64,000 bases of DNA. Source: JALSNL01 sp036479585 (GTDB taxonomy: Bacteria; Bacteroidota; Ignavibacteria; Ignavibacteriales; Melioribacteraceae). Of this stretch, positions 18,272 to 26,911 are shown piece by piece; the first letter of the stretch is position 1, and each line of letters opens with the position of its first letter. The notes beneath the pieces were generated by a model, which was given only the letters and a program-made list of their open reading frames with translations, searched no databases and had not been told where the DNA came from. A program made the position numbers and the translations under genes. The DNA is taken from assembly GCA_965224785.1 (NCBI GenBank), contig OZ245062.1:1550001-1614000 (forward strand), in the 5' to 3' direction.

Positions 18272-20654
18272 TTACTTCAAAAACAACATCTGCTTAGTTT
18301 CCACAAACTCACCGCTTTGTAGTCTGTACAAATAAACTCCACTTGGCAAATGCTCCGCATTAAATGTTACTGAGTATCTTCCAGCTGGTTTTGTTTCATT
18401 TACTAAGGTTGCTACTTCTTTACCAAGAACATCATAAACCTTAAGGCTAACATTTTGGCTATGGATTGTTCTTCTGTTTTTCACAGACAGGAATGTCTGT
18501 GGTACGGTTTTACGTAGCACAGTCCCGAAAGCTTTCGTGGACTGTGAATTATAAGGGACAGAAAACTGAATTGTTGTTGTTGGATTAAACGGATTTGGAT
18601 AATTCTGATTTAACACATACTCACTTGGTAGAACTTCTTCATCTTCTATTCCCGTAACTAAATCTACTGTTACCTCTTGGTAGCTGTAAGTTGTATCATT
18701 CCCAAATACATCTGTTACTTTTGCTTGAGCATTATATTTTTTTTCTGTTGTACTTTCTGAAATTAACGCATAGGTAATTGTTGTATCTTCAACTGCTACA
18801 TTATCTGTAATTTCCGGATAGCCGGTTACACTTGGATGCAACTCTTTGTCTTTGGTAATTTTTATTGCTTCTAAATTTGCAACAGTTGGCTTTTCTAAAT
18901 CTTTTACTCGTACTTTATAGATTGTTGTATCGGAGCTTGCTCCCGTGTTTAAGCTGCAAATGTAGGTTCTTGTAAACTCTCTATCTCCCCAAGCGTAAGT
19001 TGTAGAAAAATATGTTGTGTCCGTATCTGAATAGGTTAGTGTATAATTTGAAGACGTATTTGAAACTGTTACTTCCGGTATTGCATTATAGCCTTGCTGT
19101 TCCAGGGTTTCGGGACTTAAATTCTGATTTCTTTTTGCGTTTATAATTATGTTTGATAATGTTTCTATGCTTAATGTTGCATTTACAACTGTAACTTTTT
19201 GCGGAGCAAGATTTGCAATATTTCCTAATTTATCTTCTAAGGTATGCCGTGCCTTGTACTCTTTTTGATTAGAGTTTTCGCTAACCAATTCGTAATTTAC
19301 TGTTGCCTCTACTGCAAGTTGGGAGTTGTCTGTTATTTGTGTTACTTCTCCGGTTAGGGAAGTTGTTAATTCGCCATTTGCGGTTACTTCTTCTTTGGTT
19401 AAAACTATATCTGCTGGAATTGTTCCGGTTGGGTTTTCTGTATCACTTACTTTTATTTTTTGTGTTTCATTATCTGTTCTTTTAACTAATCCATCTTCAG
19501 AAGTAGCTGTCCCAGGCCACTCCCGATTAAATGAATACTCAATATCAGGATAACTTGAATTCACATCATAATGATTTCCATCAGAATGAGTTAATATTAC
19601 TTCCAATCCATTACTACTACTTGCACTAGGAGTCCCTGTTGCATTTGGACTTACATCCAAGTTTGTTTGATAATTAAGGTTTTTGTCAGCTATGTCTTCA
19701 ACATCAACTGTAAAATTGTTAAGATTTTGTAAAAGTAAATAACCCCTGTTCCATAATCTTTCAAATTACCCTCATTATTTTTTATTTTATAATTAAGTAA
19801 ATTTTGAACGAAATCAAAATAATAACTATTGTCATCTTTATCCTCAACATAAGCAGTTTTTACCATTCTTGCATATTCTTCTCCAGACATATCAAAATGT
19901 CCAGGATAAATCCTTGCATAATTATTTCCATAATTCATTCCTGTAAAATACCAATCATTAAAATTTAAGGGGTCTTCCCCAACAAGAGTTCCACTAACCG
20001 CATGAGGTGCACCAGAAGTATTAATAGTTGAAAAATATTGTAAGGGAATATTAATTTAGCATTATTTGTTTTATCATAAGTAATTTCTCCACCATTTTTT
20101 TGTTCTTGAATAAATTGAGCTATATTTGAAATTCCATAGAAATCTATTTCTAACTGATGAATAAAATTCCTACAAAACCAACCAGAAACATCATGAGAAT
20201 GAACATCTGCAATTTGAATCATTTTCTCCAACCAATCAACTCTTTCTACTTTAGTAGTCAAACTATTCCAATGCCCAGGTAAATAATTTCTGCCACTATT
20301 CAAATAATCATGTAAAACAGCTTTATCATTAGACGTAGAACTATTTCCATCCCCATCACTTCTATCATTACTCATGCTATTCATCGCATCTAAATCAGCT
20401 TGATTAATAACTTCATCATTATTAACATCTCCACTCCCATACCATTCTAATTTATTCTTCCCAATTTGTTCATGCACATTAGGTTAATAAAAAGTATTTC
20501 CAATTGTTTCCCAAGAAGTAGGACCATTTAATTCAGTAACATTTTCAACTCCAAGAGTTTTCTCCAATCCATTATTTTGTGCCAAAACTTTTACTGGCAA
20601 AAAACTAATCACAACCATAATTGTAATAAATAAGTAAGTGTTTAAATTGTTCAT
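18272..20654 (-). pseudogene. broken gene for a secreted dockerin-like/bacterial-Ig-like repeat protein with sorting domain
   Basis: The ATG at 20654 (after AAAGGAAC) starts a good signal peptide (LFITIMVVISFLPVKVLAQ). A TAA at 20484-20486 stops it after 56 codons. The same frame resumes with a dockerin/EF-hand-like DVNNDEVINQADLDAM and runs until a one-base loss near 20059, then changes frame until another near 19735 (run of G). The last frame carries two or more Ig-like repeats (ITDNSQLAVEATVNYELVSE and ITDNVAVEDTTITYALISE) and ends in a type IX-like sorting domain. That domain has about 33 extra residues encoded by an inserted REP pair. Either a decaying gene or a gene with sequence errors. 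Confidence 0.75.
18481..18546. repeat. REP pair inserted in frame inside a sorting-domain coding region
   Basis: A perfect copy of the main REP (18481-18506, with GGTACG) is followed by a CACAGTCCCGAAAGCTTTCG palindrome (18517-18546). It sits between the codons for NPTTTIQFSVP and NVSLKVYDVLG, which are adjacent in other sorting domains in this window, so the element adds about 33 residues without breaking the frame. Confidence 0.85.
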
Positions 20655-20727
20655 TTTTTTAGTTCCTTTATTAATTCACTTTTCCGTTTTTTTCAAACTC
20701 TTCCAAAAGCTTTTTCTACAAACTTTT

Positions 20728-20824
20728 TCACAGACAGGATTGTCTGTGTTACGTTTTTTTCACTGCCCCGATAAAATCGGGAAAGTAAAACAGTTTTTCG
20801 TACAACAGACAATCTTGTCTGTTA
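20728..20824. repeat. inverted REP pair between broken gene and RAYT
   Basis: A forward copy at 20728-20753 (TCACAGACAGGATTGTCTGT...TTACG) and a reverse copy at 20799-20824 (CGTACAACAGACAATCTTGT...) face each other across a spacer with its own small palindrome (CCCCGATAAAATCGGG). This is the arrangement of bacterial interspersed mosaic elements. It lies just downstream of the transposase stop. Confidence 0.8.
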
Positions 20825-20869
20825 AATACGCCTTAAAAGACTTTTGTAAGTAACTACCACACCTAAACT

Positions 20870-21580
20870 CTACCACCACTCATCCGCAAGATAAGTATGC
20901 TCCCAATCTTCCCACATATCAACTAACTTTGCTTTTACTGGGTTATAATTTACATATTTTACAATTCTGTTAAGTTCGTCCTCATCCCGCACAATATGGT
21001 CGTAGCTTTCAGCTTGCCAAAAGCTGCCTTTTTTGCCAAGTATTTTATTTGCTTCTCTTGCAGATATTCCCTTTATGGATTTCATTAGTTTATCAATATC
21101 TGCGTTAGCATTATTAATACTTTTATCTACAGTCTTTTTCGCAGACAGGATTGTCCGCGGTACGGTTTTTTGTACCACAGACAATCTTGTCTGTGGCAAA
21201 GTTTGAATAGAATCTTTCTCCTCTAACAAGTGAAAAACTACGTGTACGTGATTTGGCATAACTGAATAGCAAATAAGGTTGTATTGTTTTTTGTCTTGGT
21301 AGTGTAAACTAAATTTAACTTTCTCCGCTACTTTATTATCCTTCAAATATTGGATTGTTTTATTATTATCTAAATATTTATCATACTCGGCAAAGAATAG
21401 TTTTTCATTGGTGTACTTCTCAGCCTTTGTCTTTGGGGTTTTATTGGTTATGTGCTTTTCTTTTAGTTGTGCTAATATTTTTAGAGGTATTGTCCCTTTT
21501 AATCGGTAAGTAATAAAGTAGGTGGAGTTAGGTCGGTAAAAATGTGGTAGATTTCTTCTATGAAAATGTGTTTGATTCAT
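20870..21580 (-). CDS. REP-associated tyrosine transposase (RAYT), Y1/HUH family
   Basis: 236 residues from the ATG at 21580 (MNQTHFHRRNLPHFYRPNST). RAYTs are single-copy Y1-type nucleases that nick and move REP hairpins. The HUH motif is MPNHVHVVF (His111 and His113), the catalytic Tyr is about 193 in FWQAESYDHIVRDEDEL, and the RAYT C-terminus VKYVNYNPVKAKLVDMWEDW is intact. Residues about 130-149 (TRLSVVQKTVPRTILSAKK) are not family sequence but the translation of an internal REP pair. Palindromes of the same family flank the gene on both sides. I infer this is the enzyme that spreads them. The upstream open extension to 21676 looks non-coding. Confidence 0.88.
   Translation of the reverse strand: MNQTHFHRRNLPHFYRPNSTYFITYRLKGTIPLKILAQLKEKHITNKTPKTKAEKYTNEKLFFAEYDKYLDNNKTIQYLKDNKVAEKVKFSLHYQDKKQYNLICYSVMPNHVHVVFHLLEEKDSIQTLPQTRLSVVQKTVPRTILSAKKTVDKSINNANADIDKLMKSIKGISAREANKILGKKGSFWQAESYDHIVRDEDELNRIVKYVNYNPVKAKLVDMWEDWEHTYLADEWW
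21139..21196. repeat. inverted REP pair inside the RAYT coding sequence
   Basis: Forward copy 21139-21164 (TCGCAGACAGGATTGTCCGC, GGTACG) and reverse copy 21171-21196 (TGTACCACAGACAATCTTGT...) are separated by six bases, forming one long hairpin. It is read through in frame in the loop between the HUH half and the Tyr half of the transposase. Confidence 0.85.
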
Positions 21581-21682
21581 TTGTATAAATCTTAGTTTAT
21601 CCAAACATAAAGAATTATTTGTAATTAATCTGTTTTGTATATCACAACTAGTTTTTTGTAATAACTTTATAGACAAACATTA

Positions 21683-21792
21683 TCACAGACAGGAATGTCT
21701 GTGGTACGAAAAACTTTTTCAGTTACGAAAGCTTTCGAGGACTGAGGTACGGTTTTTCGTATCGTAGTCCACGAAAACTTTTGGGACTGCGG
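21683..21792. repeat. REP cluster upstream of RAYT
   Basis: A perfect main copy (21683-21708, TCACAGACAGGAATGTCTGT then GGTACG) is followed by two CAGT...AAAGCTTTCG...ACTG palindromes in opposite directions (from 21720, and to 21792). It fills the gap between the transposase start and the zinc-ribbon membrane protein. Confidence 0.8.
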
Positions 21793-21794
21793 TT

Positions 21795-22499
21795 TTAAAA
21801 AAGATTAAATGGAATGAAATTTATTGTAATAACCAAAACAAAAAGAAACAAAAAAGTACTTCCAACAGATTTTAGAATTGAACCGGATTGAATGTAGTAG
21901 GATTTAACAAGTAAAAACAAACTCCACAAAAACATTATTGCTTCTATAGCTAATAAAACATAAGCAGTTCCCTCTTTAATAAGTAGTGGAGAGGGATTGT
22001 AATCAAACCAGTGTTCTCCAAATATTCCATATTCAATTGGAGTTAAAAAGACTAAGGTTAAAATTGTTGGAACAAATGAATAAGCAACCAATGCCAAATT
22101 ATCTTTATATCTAGTTCTCTTTTTGGGAGCATTAAAGAATATAGTAATAATTTTTTGTAACAATAGTATCAAAACTAAAATAAGACTCGTTGCATATAGA
22201 ATATGCTTCGAGCTAAGATATGAAATAGTTCCTAAAAAAGCTGAGTTGAAAATTGTGAAAGTGAAGTATAATTTTATGGAAAGTAAAATCAATAAAAATG
22301 TAACAAAGTTTTTATGTTCCGCAAATACTACATTTTTTATTGTTAGAGTTGGGTGTTCAAATAAATTCCAGATGGTTTCCCATAAATCAATGTTGACTAC
22401 TGTACTTCTTAAATAATGTCCACATTCTTTACAAGTAACTTTATATAAAGGATTTTCTGTTTTACAGTTGTCGCAAGTTGTAATGTGGTTGGTTTTCAT
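21795..22499 (-). CDS. zinc-ribbon multi-pass membrane protein (Yip1-like layout)
   Basis: 234 residues. An N-terminal zinc ribbon (CDNCKTENPLYKVTCKEC, two CxxC knuckles at about residues 9-27) is followed by about five hydrophobic segments (for example FVTFLLILLSIKLYFTFTIF, ILYATSLILVLILLLQ, LVAYSFVPTILTLVFLTPI, AYVLLAIEAIMFLWSLFLLV and FLFLFVLVITINFIPF). The layout resembles zinc-ribbon/Yip1-like membrane proteins; the function is unknown. It lies between REP elements and is probably not part of the mobile unit. Confidence 0.7.
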   Translation of the reverse strand: MKTNHITTCDNCKTENPLYKVTCKECGHYLRSTVVNIDLWETIWNLFEHPTLTIKNVVFAEHKNFVTFLLILLSIKLYFTFTIFNSAFLGTISYLSSKHILYATSLILVLILLLQKIITIFFNAPKKRTRYKDNLALVAYSFVPTILTLVFLTPIEYGIFGEHWFDYNPSPLLIKEGTAYVLLAIEAIMFLWSLFLLVKSYYIQSGSILKSVGSTFLFLFVLVITINFIPFNLF

Positions 22500-22557
22500 A
22501 GCTGATTATTTATTTGAATACATTGATTAAACTTTTGTGTAGCTACTGATACTAAAA

Positions 22558-22583
22558 TCACAGACATGATTGTCTGTGGTACG
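22558..22583. repeat. REP-like palindrome, solitary forward copy
   Basis: TCACAGACATGATTGTCTGT then GGTACG, placed 8 bases beyond the stop codon of the DUF5683 gene. It is the last clear copy of the cluster that began at 16797. A weaker palindrome (GTCACAGAGTGGTCTGTGAC) is at 23373-23392. Confidence 0.75.
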
Positions 22584-22591
22584 AAAGACAC

Positions 22592-23308
22592 TTATAGTTT
22601 AATTCTTAGTCTTAGTTCTGGTTTGTGAGTAAAGTTATTTACTCCAACATCAAAATCAAAAAGATGTGCATCAACATAAGCATCAATAAGATTCAAGAAA
22701 TAAGTTAAGCCAATGTAAAATACAAACTGGTCTCTATCATCTCTGTAAAAATCTCTTAATCTTTTTAGTTTGTCATCTCCTACTTGAGACGTTTCAATTA
22801 GGCTTATGTTATATTGATTTTGAAAATCTTTATAGAGAGTATTTCTATCAGTCCACATATAAACAAACCATCCGGTAACTCCCCAAACTATTGGAACTTT
22901 CCAATATGATTCATTATAAAATTGTCCCCAGCCAGGTAGCACGGCACTACGCAATAATGCTCCAGTTGGAGATTTTTGCATTTTGAATGAGGAATTTAGT
23001 AAGGAATCGCTCGATGAAGTTGTGTCTGTACTTTGCGCAAATGTACTTACGGAAAAGAAAAGAAAAAATAATAGTAGAAACTCTATCAAAAAATTATGTT
23101 GTATCTTGCCATGAAAAGTTTTGGATGTTCTGTAAGGAGAAAATATTTTGTCATTCCTAGCTTGCTTGCCCAAAAGCAGTAAGGAGGAACTGTGAATCCA
23201 TGAATCATAAACAATGGATTCCCTATAAAACCTGTCCTCGAATGACTTTATCGGGGAACATTCGGGAATGACACATCTGTGAAAAATATTTTTGTAGTTT
23301 AAATGCAT
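22592..23308 (-). CDS. DUF5683 membrane protein with repeat-derived 5' end
   Basis: The recognisable protein starts with a signal-like segment (IEFLLLFFLFFSVSTFAQ) and continues with the DUF5683 core PTGALLRSAVLPGWGQFYNESYWKVPIVWG, a transmembrane stretch and FYIGLTYFLNLIDAYVDAHLFDF. Genes of this family follow parA-parB in Bacteroidota, as here. The first 68 or so codons of the open frame are translated intergenic repeat, so the ATG at 23308 is doubtful. Alternatives are a TTG at 23089, or an ATG at 23112 if a T-run near 23090 is one base short; that would give MARYNIIFLIEFLLL, a normal signal peptide. Function unknown. Confidence 0.75.
   Translation of the reverse strand: MHLNYKNIFHRCVIPECSPIKSFEDRFYRESIVYDSWIHSSSLLLLGKQARNDKIFSPYRTSKTFHGKIQHNFLIEFLLLFFLFFSVSTFAQSTDTTSSSDSLLNSSFKMQKSPTGALLRSAVLPGWGQFYNESYWKVPIVWGVTGWFVYMWTDRNTLYKDFQNQYNISLIETSQVGDDKLKRLRDFYRDDRDQFVFYIGLTYFLNLIDAYVDAHLFDFDVGVNNFTHKPELRLRIKL
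23149..23273. repeat. MITE-like element with TGTCATTCC / GGAATGACA ends
   Basis: 125 bases with perfect nine-base terminal inverted repeats TGTCATTCC and GGAATGACA, plus an internal inverted pair around GAATCCATGAATC and AATGGATTCCC. It overlaps the 5' end of the DUF5683 reading frame. A short relative is at 9425. Confidence 0.75.
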
Positions 23309-23412
23309 TCCGATAAATGTTTATCAATTAATTTTGCTGAGACCTTAATATAGTATGTGAGATATATCTTCCGTCACAGAGTGGTCTGTGACTGCCAAAG
23401 TTAATATTTCAT

Positions 23413-23474
23413 ATTGAGCGGAGTCGAAGTGTGAGAACAGCTCAACTTACTGGTTCGACTCCACTCACCATGAC
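23413..23474. repeat. inverted-repeat element with TTGAGCGGAGTCGAA arm
   Basis: TTGAGCGGAGTCGAA at 23413-23427 is answered by TTCGACTCCACTCACC from 23454. A stretch of about 26 bases lies between the arms. It is a third kind of short dispersed palindrome, in the gap between parB and the DUF5683 gene. Confidence 0.55.
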
Positions 23475-23526
23475 TTTTAGTATATTTTTTAGAGGTTTCT
23501 TATACTTTATAAATGATTATTTTATG

Positions 23527-24477
23527 CTAACTAGCATTTTCAATTTTATCAAACAATTCAAAAAGTCTTTCAAGTTCATCTTCGGAATAAAACTCAATTG
23601 TAATTTCACCAGCACCATCTTTTTTTTGTTTACATAAAACTTTAGTACCAAAAACATTTCGCAATCTTTCTTCAATACTATTTTGAGAAATAAGATCTTG
23701 TTTCGATTTTTTAGTCTTAGTCTTTATTTCCTTTGAATTATCTTCAAGTATATCTTTTACAAGCTGTTCAACGCTTCTTACAGATAAACCTTTTATAACA
23801 ATCTTTCTTAATAGTTGAATTTGCAAATCTGAACTGTAAAGATTTATTAAAGCTCTAGCATGTCCGGCAGAAATTTCGCCTTTAACTAAACTTGTTTGTA
23901 CTTCTTGTGGCAATTTCAAAAGTCTAATGGAGTTAGTAACTGTAGTTCTGTTCTTCCCAACTTTTTCTGCTACTTGCTCTTGAGAAAGATTGCATTCATC
24001 AATTAACTGAACATAAGCTTTCGCAACTTCAATTGCATTAAGTTTTTCACGTTGAATATTCTCTATTAAAGCAAGAGCAACCATTGCTTCTTTTGTATCA
24101 ACTTTAATTATGTATGCCGGAATTGTTTTTCGACCAATTTCTTTACAAGCTCTAAGTCGTCTCTCACCAGAAATTAGTTCAAATTCTTTGTTCCCTTTTC
24201 TTCTAACAGTTATTGGTTGAATAAGTCCGTTTTGTGATATAGATTGTTTAAGTTCAGCTAAAGCTTTTGGATCAAATTCAGTTCTTGGTTGATAAGGATT
24301 GGGAGCAACTCTATTTGTTTCAACCATTGCAAGAACATCATAAGATGCTCCATCATCAGTATGCAAATTGGGTTTAGCAATATCAACTGGTTTATATATC
24401 CCCTCTTGTGCTTTAGGGTTTATAAGTGCATCTAATCCTCTGCCAAGACCGCCAAGTTTTTTCTTACTCATCAACAC
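23527..24477 (-). CDS. parB: chromosome-partitioning protein ParB
   Basis: 316 residues. It is a CTP-dependent DNA clamp that loads at parS and acts with ParA. The start KKKLGGLGRGLDALI is the family's ParA-interacting N-terminus. The CTP/clamp region has PYQPRTEFDPKALAELKQSI and GERRLRAC (about 104-111), and the helix-turn-helix reads LSQEQVAEKVGKNRTTVTNSIRLLKLP. A charged linker precedes the C-terminal dimer domain (IEERLRNVFGTKV...EFYSEDELERLFELF). It overlaps parA by 14 bases. I saw no consensus parS in the window. Confidence 0.96.
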   Translation of the reverse strand: MLMSKKKLGGLGRGLDALINPKAQEGIYKPVDIAKPNLHTDDGASYDVLAMVETNRVAPNPYQPRTEFDPKALAELKQSISQNGLIQPITVRRKGNKEFELISGERRLRACKEIGRKTIPAYIIKVDTKEAMVALALIENIQREKLNAIEVAKAYVQLIDECNLSQEQVAEKVGKNRTTVTNSIRLLKLPQEVQTSLVKGEISAGHARALINLYSSDLQIQLLRKIVIKGLSVRSVEQLVKDILEDNSKEIKTKTKKSKQDLISQNSIEERLRNVFGTKVLCKQKKDGAGEITIEFYSEDELERLFELFDKIENAS

Positions 24478-25249
24478 TACTCATTGTTAGTTGTTCTGTC
24501 CTATCTATTACTTCAGCAGCTAATGACATGTAATTTTTTGCTCCGGTTGAAATTGCATCATATAAAATTACTGGCTTTGCATGACTAGGGGCTTCCGAGA
24601 TTCTAACATTTCTATGAATGATAGTTTTGAAAACTTTTTCTCCAAAATATTTTTGTACTTCTTCTACTACTTGGTTTGATAAATTCAAACGGCTGTCGTA
24701 CATAGTTAAGAGAACTCCTCTAATATCCAGATTAGGATTTAATTCTTTTTTAACTACATTAATTGTGTTTAGAAGTTGCCCCAATCCTTCCAACGCAAAA
24801 TATTCGCATTGAACCGGAATAATAACTGAATCGGCAGCGGTAAGTGCATTAAGTGTAAGTAAACTGAGAGACGGAGGACAATCAATAAAAATATAGTCGT
24901 AATCATCTTTAATAGTTTCTATTGCTTTTCTAAGTAGATGCTCCCGTTCTTCAAAGGAAACTATTTCAACCTCTGCTCCCACAAGATCTATATTAGAAGG
25001 TAGAATATCTAAATTTGGCATATATGTATTTACAATACAATCTTTCAAAGATTCCGCACCAATTAAAACTTCGTAAACAGAATTATCAATATCATACAAA
25101 CCAAGTCCGTGTGTTGAGTTTGCTTGCGGATCAATATCAATCAACAAAGTTTTATACTCTGCTGCTGCAATAGAAGCTGAAAGGTTAATAGCCGTAGAGG
25201 TTTTACCAACTCCTCCCTTTTGATTTGCTATAGAAATGATATTGCTCAT
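24464..25249 (-). CDS. parA: chromosome-partitioning ATPase ParA/Soj
   Basis: 261 residues, the short chromosomal ParA type without an N-terminal DNA-binding extension. The deviant Walker A is KGGVGKT at about 11-17; IDIDPQANSTHGLG and DYIFIDCPPSLSLLTLNAL (Walker B) follow, and the C-terminus has TIHRNVRISEAPSHAKP. It is the first gene of parAB, transcribed away from the HAD phosphatase gene across a 224-base AT-rich gap. Confidence 0.97.
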   Translation of the reverse strand: MSNIISIANQKGGVGKTSTAINLSASIAAAEYKTLLIDIDPQANSTHGLGLYDIDNSVYEVLIGAESLKDCIVNTYMPNLDILPSNIDLVGAEVEIVSFEEREHLLRKAIETIKDDYDYIFIDCPPSLSLLTLNALTAADSVIIPVQCEYFALEGLGQLLNTINVVKKELNPNLDIRGVLLTMYDSRLNLSNQVVEEVQKYFGEKVFKTIIHRNVRISEAPSHAKPVILYDAISTGAKNYMSLAAEVIDRTEQLTMSSVDE

Positions 25250-25473
25250 AGAATTCCACTTTTAATTTTACTGTAAACTATAAATGTTCAGACGGTTAAA
25301 TTGTTTTGAAAAGATATTTACAAATCTAATTCTAATTATTATCAATTACAATTCTAACGTCAATCCAAATTGAATTACTATACAGCTTTTGATTAAAACT
25401 TTTATTTTCGTAATTAGTTTATCTATAATTAAATAGATTTAAATTTATAAATTATTGTGAATGGAGAAATTAT

Positions 25474-26109
25474 TTGAAAGACTATAAAGCGTATCTTTTC
25501 GACATGGATGGAACATTAGTTGATTCTGAAAAACTTAAGGGATTAGCCATTGCTAAAACTTGTAATTGCTTCGGTGGAAATATTGACTATAATATTTATA
25601 AAAATGTAATGGGAAATAGTTGGGAAGTTGTTACTAATTATTTTTTTGAACAAGCAAATATTAAACTAGACATTAAAGAATTTAATATTGAGTTCAAAGA
25701 TATTTACAAAAAATTATTGAACGATAAACTAACACTAAACCCTAACGCAAAAGAAATAGTTTTGAAGTTATCAAAAATGGATAAGAAGATTGGTATTGTA
25801 ACTTCTGCAAACACTTGGATGAGTGAAAACATACTTGAACAGTTTGAAATTTCAAATTACTTTGATGTAATTATAACCGGAGAAGATGTATCTGAACATA
25901 AGCCTCATCCTCAAGCATATTTACTTGCATTAGAAAAATTAGGATTGCGAGGCAAAGATGTTTTGGTTTTTGAAGATTCAAACGCTGGTTTGGTTGCAGC
26001 ACAAAAAGCTAAATGCGATGTGGTTGCTTTCCGACATGAGTTTAATGAGAAAAATGATTTAAGTTTAGCAAAACAAATTATTTCGGATTTTAATGAGTAT
26101 TCTATTTAG
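25474..26109 (+). CDS. HAD-superfamily phosphatase, beta-phosphoglucomutase-like
   Basis: 211 residues. HAD motif I is FDMDGTLVDSE with nucleophile Asp10 and acid/base Asp12; motif II Ser is in VTSANT; motif III/IV includes HKPHPQAYLLALEKLG and VFEDSNAGLVAAQKAKC. A helical cap (about 15-85) places it with the subclass I phosphoglucomutase/sugar-phosphatase group. The substrate cannot be told from sequence. The start is TTG at 25474, supported by GGAGAAATTA just upstream and by the motif position. Confidence 0.85.
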   Translation: MKDYKAYLFDMDGTLVDSEKLKGLAIAKTCNCFGGNIDYNIYKNVMGNSWEVVTNYFFEQANIKLDIKEFNIEFKDIYKKLLNDKLTLNPNAKEIVLKLSKMDKKIGIVTSANTWMSENILEQFEISNYFDVIITGEDVSEHKPHPQAYLLALEKLGLRGKDVLVFEDSNAGLVAAQKAKCDVVAFRHEFNEKNDLSLAKQIISDFNEYSI

Positions 26110-26236
26110 ACAGAAATAGTACTTGTACTTCTGTCGGTATGAAAATACCTTCATCAAACAAAATGTGATAATGATGAAGTTGCAGTGTTGTGTAGTGATT
26201 TGTAAAAAAGTATAAATATACTTTGGAATTAAAAGC

Positions 26237-26911
26237 TTAAGTTCTAAGAATCACTTTTATAAAACCTAAAATTGCTGGTATTGCTTTCATCTTACTATTG
26301 TCATCTTCTCCGTAAATTGTAGGAATATTTACAAAACCTATACTATACTTGCGTTTTACAGTTTTAACAATCATTTCACTTTCTGCTTCAAAGCCATTAA
26401 AAGTTGGCAAAATATCGTTAAGGATTTTTGTCCTAAAAGCTCTATAACCAGATTGGCTATCTAGTATTTTCTTCCCAGTTTTTATACTTAGCATTTTTGA
26501 AGTGAGGAAGTTACTTACACGTCTTTGTAAAGGCATATCTTTTTGATTATGTAATCTATTCCCAATTGCACAATCAGTTTTTTCTAAAGCTTCAATAAAT
26601 TTGGGAATTATTTCGGGAGCATGTTGGTAATCTGCATCTAGAGTAATTGTAGTTTTAGTTTTAAGTTGAATGCTTTTTTTAAAACCAGATCTTAAAGCAG
26701 CTCCTTTACCAAGGTTGTTATTGTGTTTCTCAAAACAAACATTTTTTATATTTTGGATTTTTTGGAATGAATTATCTGTTGAGCCATCATCAACAGCAAT
26801 TACAAAGTCAACATAATTAAGCGTTTCAAGAAATAATTTTTCTAAATTTTTCTCTTCATTGTAGAAAGGAATAATTGCACAAATACTATTTTCTTTTTCG
26901 GAATGATTCAA
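26237..26911 (-). CDS. glycosyltransferase family 2 (dolichyl/polyprenyl-phosphate sugar transferase type)
   Basis: 224 residues. GT-A fold motifs: AIIPFYNEEKNLEKL, VIAVDDGSTDNSF (nucleotide-binding DDGSTD), LGKGAALRSGF and TLDADYQHAPEIIP (the metal-binding DxD equivalent). The region GNRLHNQKDMPLQRRVSNFLTSKMLS...DSQSGYRAF matches dolichol-phosphate mannose synthase-like enzymes. There are no C-terminal membrane helices. It overlaps cdaA by 26 bases, at the 3' end of the PASTA-rpe-nagA-folP-cdaA operon. Confidence 0.85.
   Translation of the reverse strand: MNHSEKENSICAIIPFYNEEKNLEKLFLETLNYVDFVIAVDDGSTDNSFQKIQNIKNVCFEKHNNNLGKGAALRSGFKKSIQLKTKTTITLDADYQHAPEIIPKFIEALEKTDCAIGNRLHNQKDMPLQRRVSNFLTSKMLSIKTGKKILDSQSGYRAFRTKILNDILPTFNGFEAESEMIVKTVKRKYSIGFVNIPTIYGEDDNSKMKAIPAILGFIKVILRT

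Noticed and set aside
23527..25473. parS site near parAB
   Set aside because: I looked for a TGTTTCACGTGAAACA-like palindrome and did not see one in the window.
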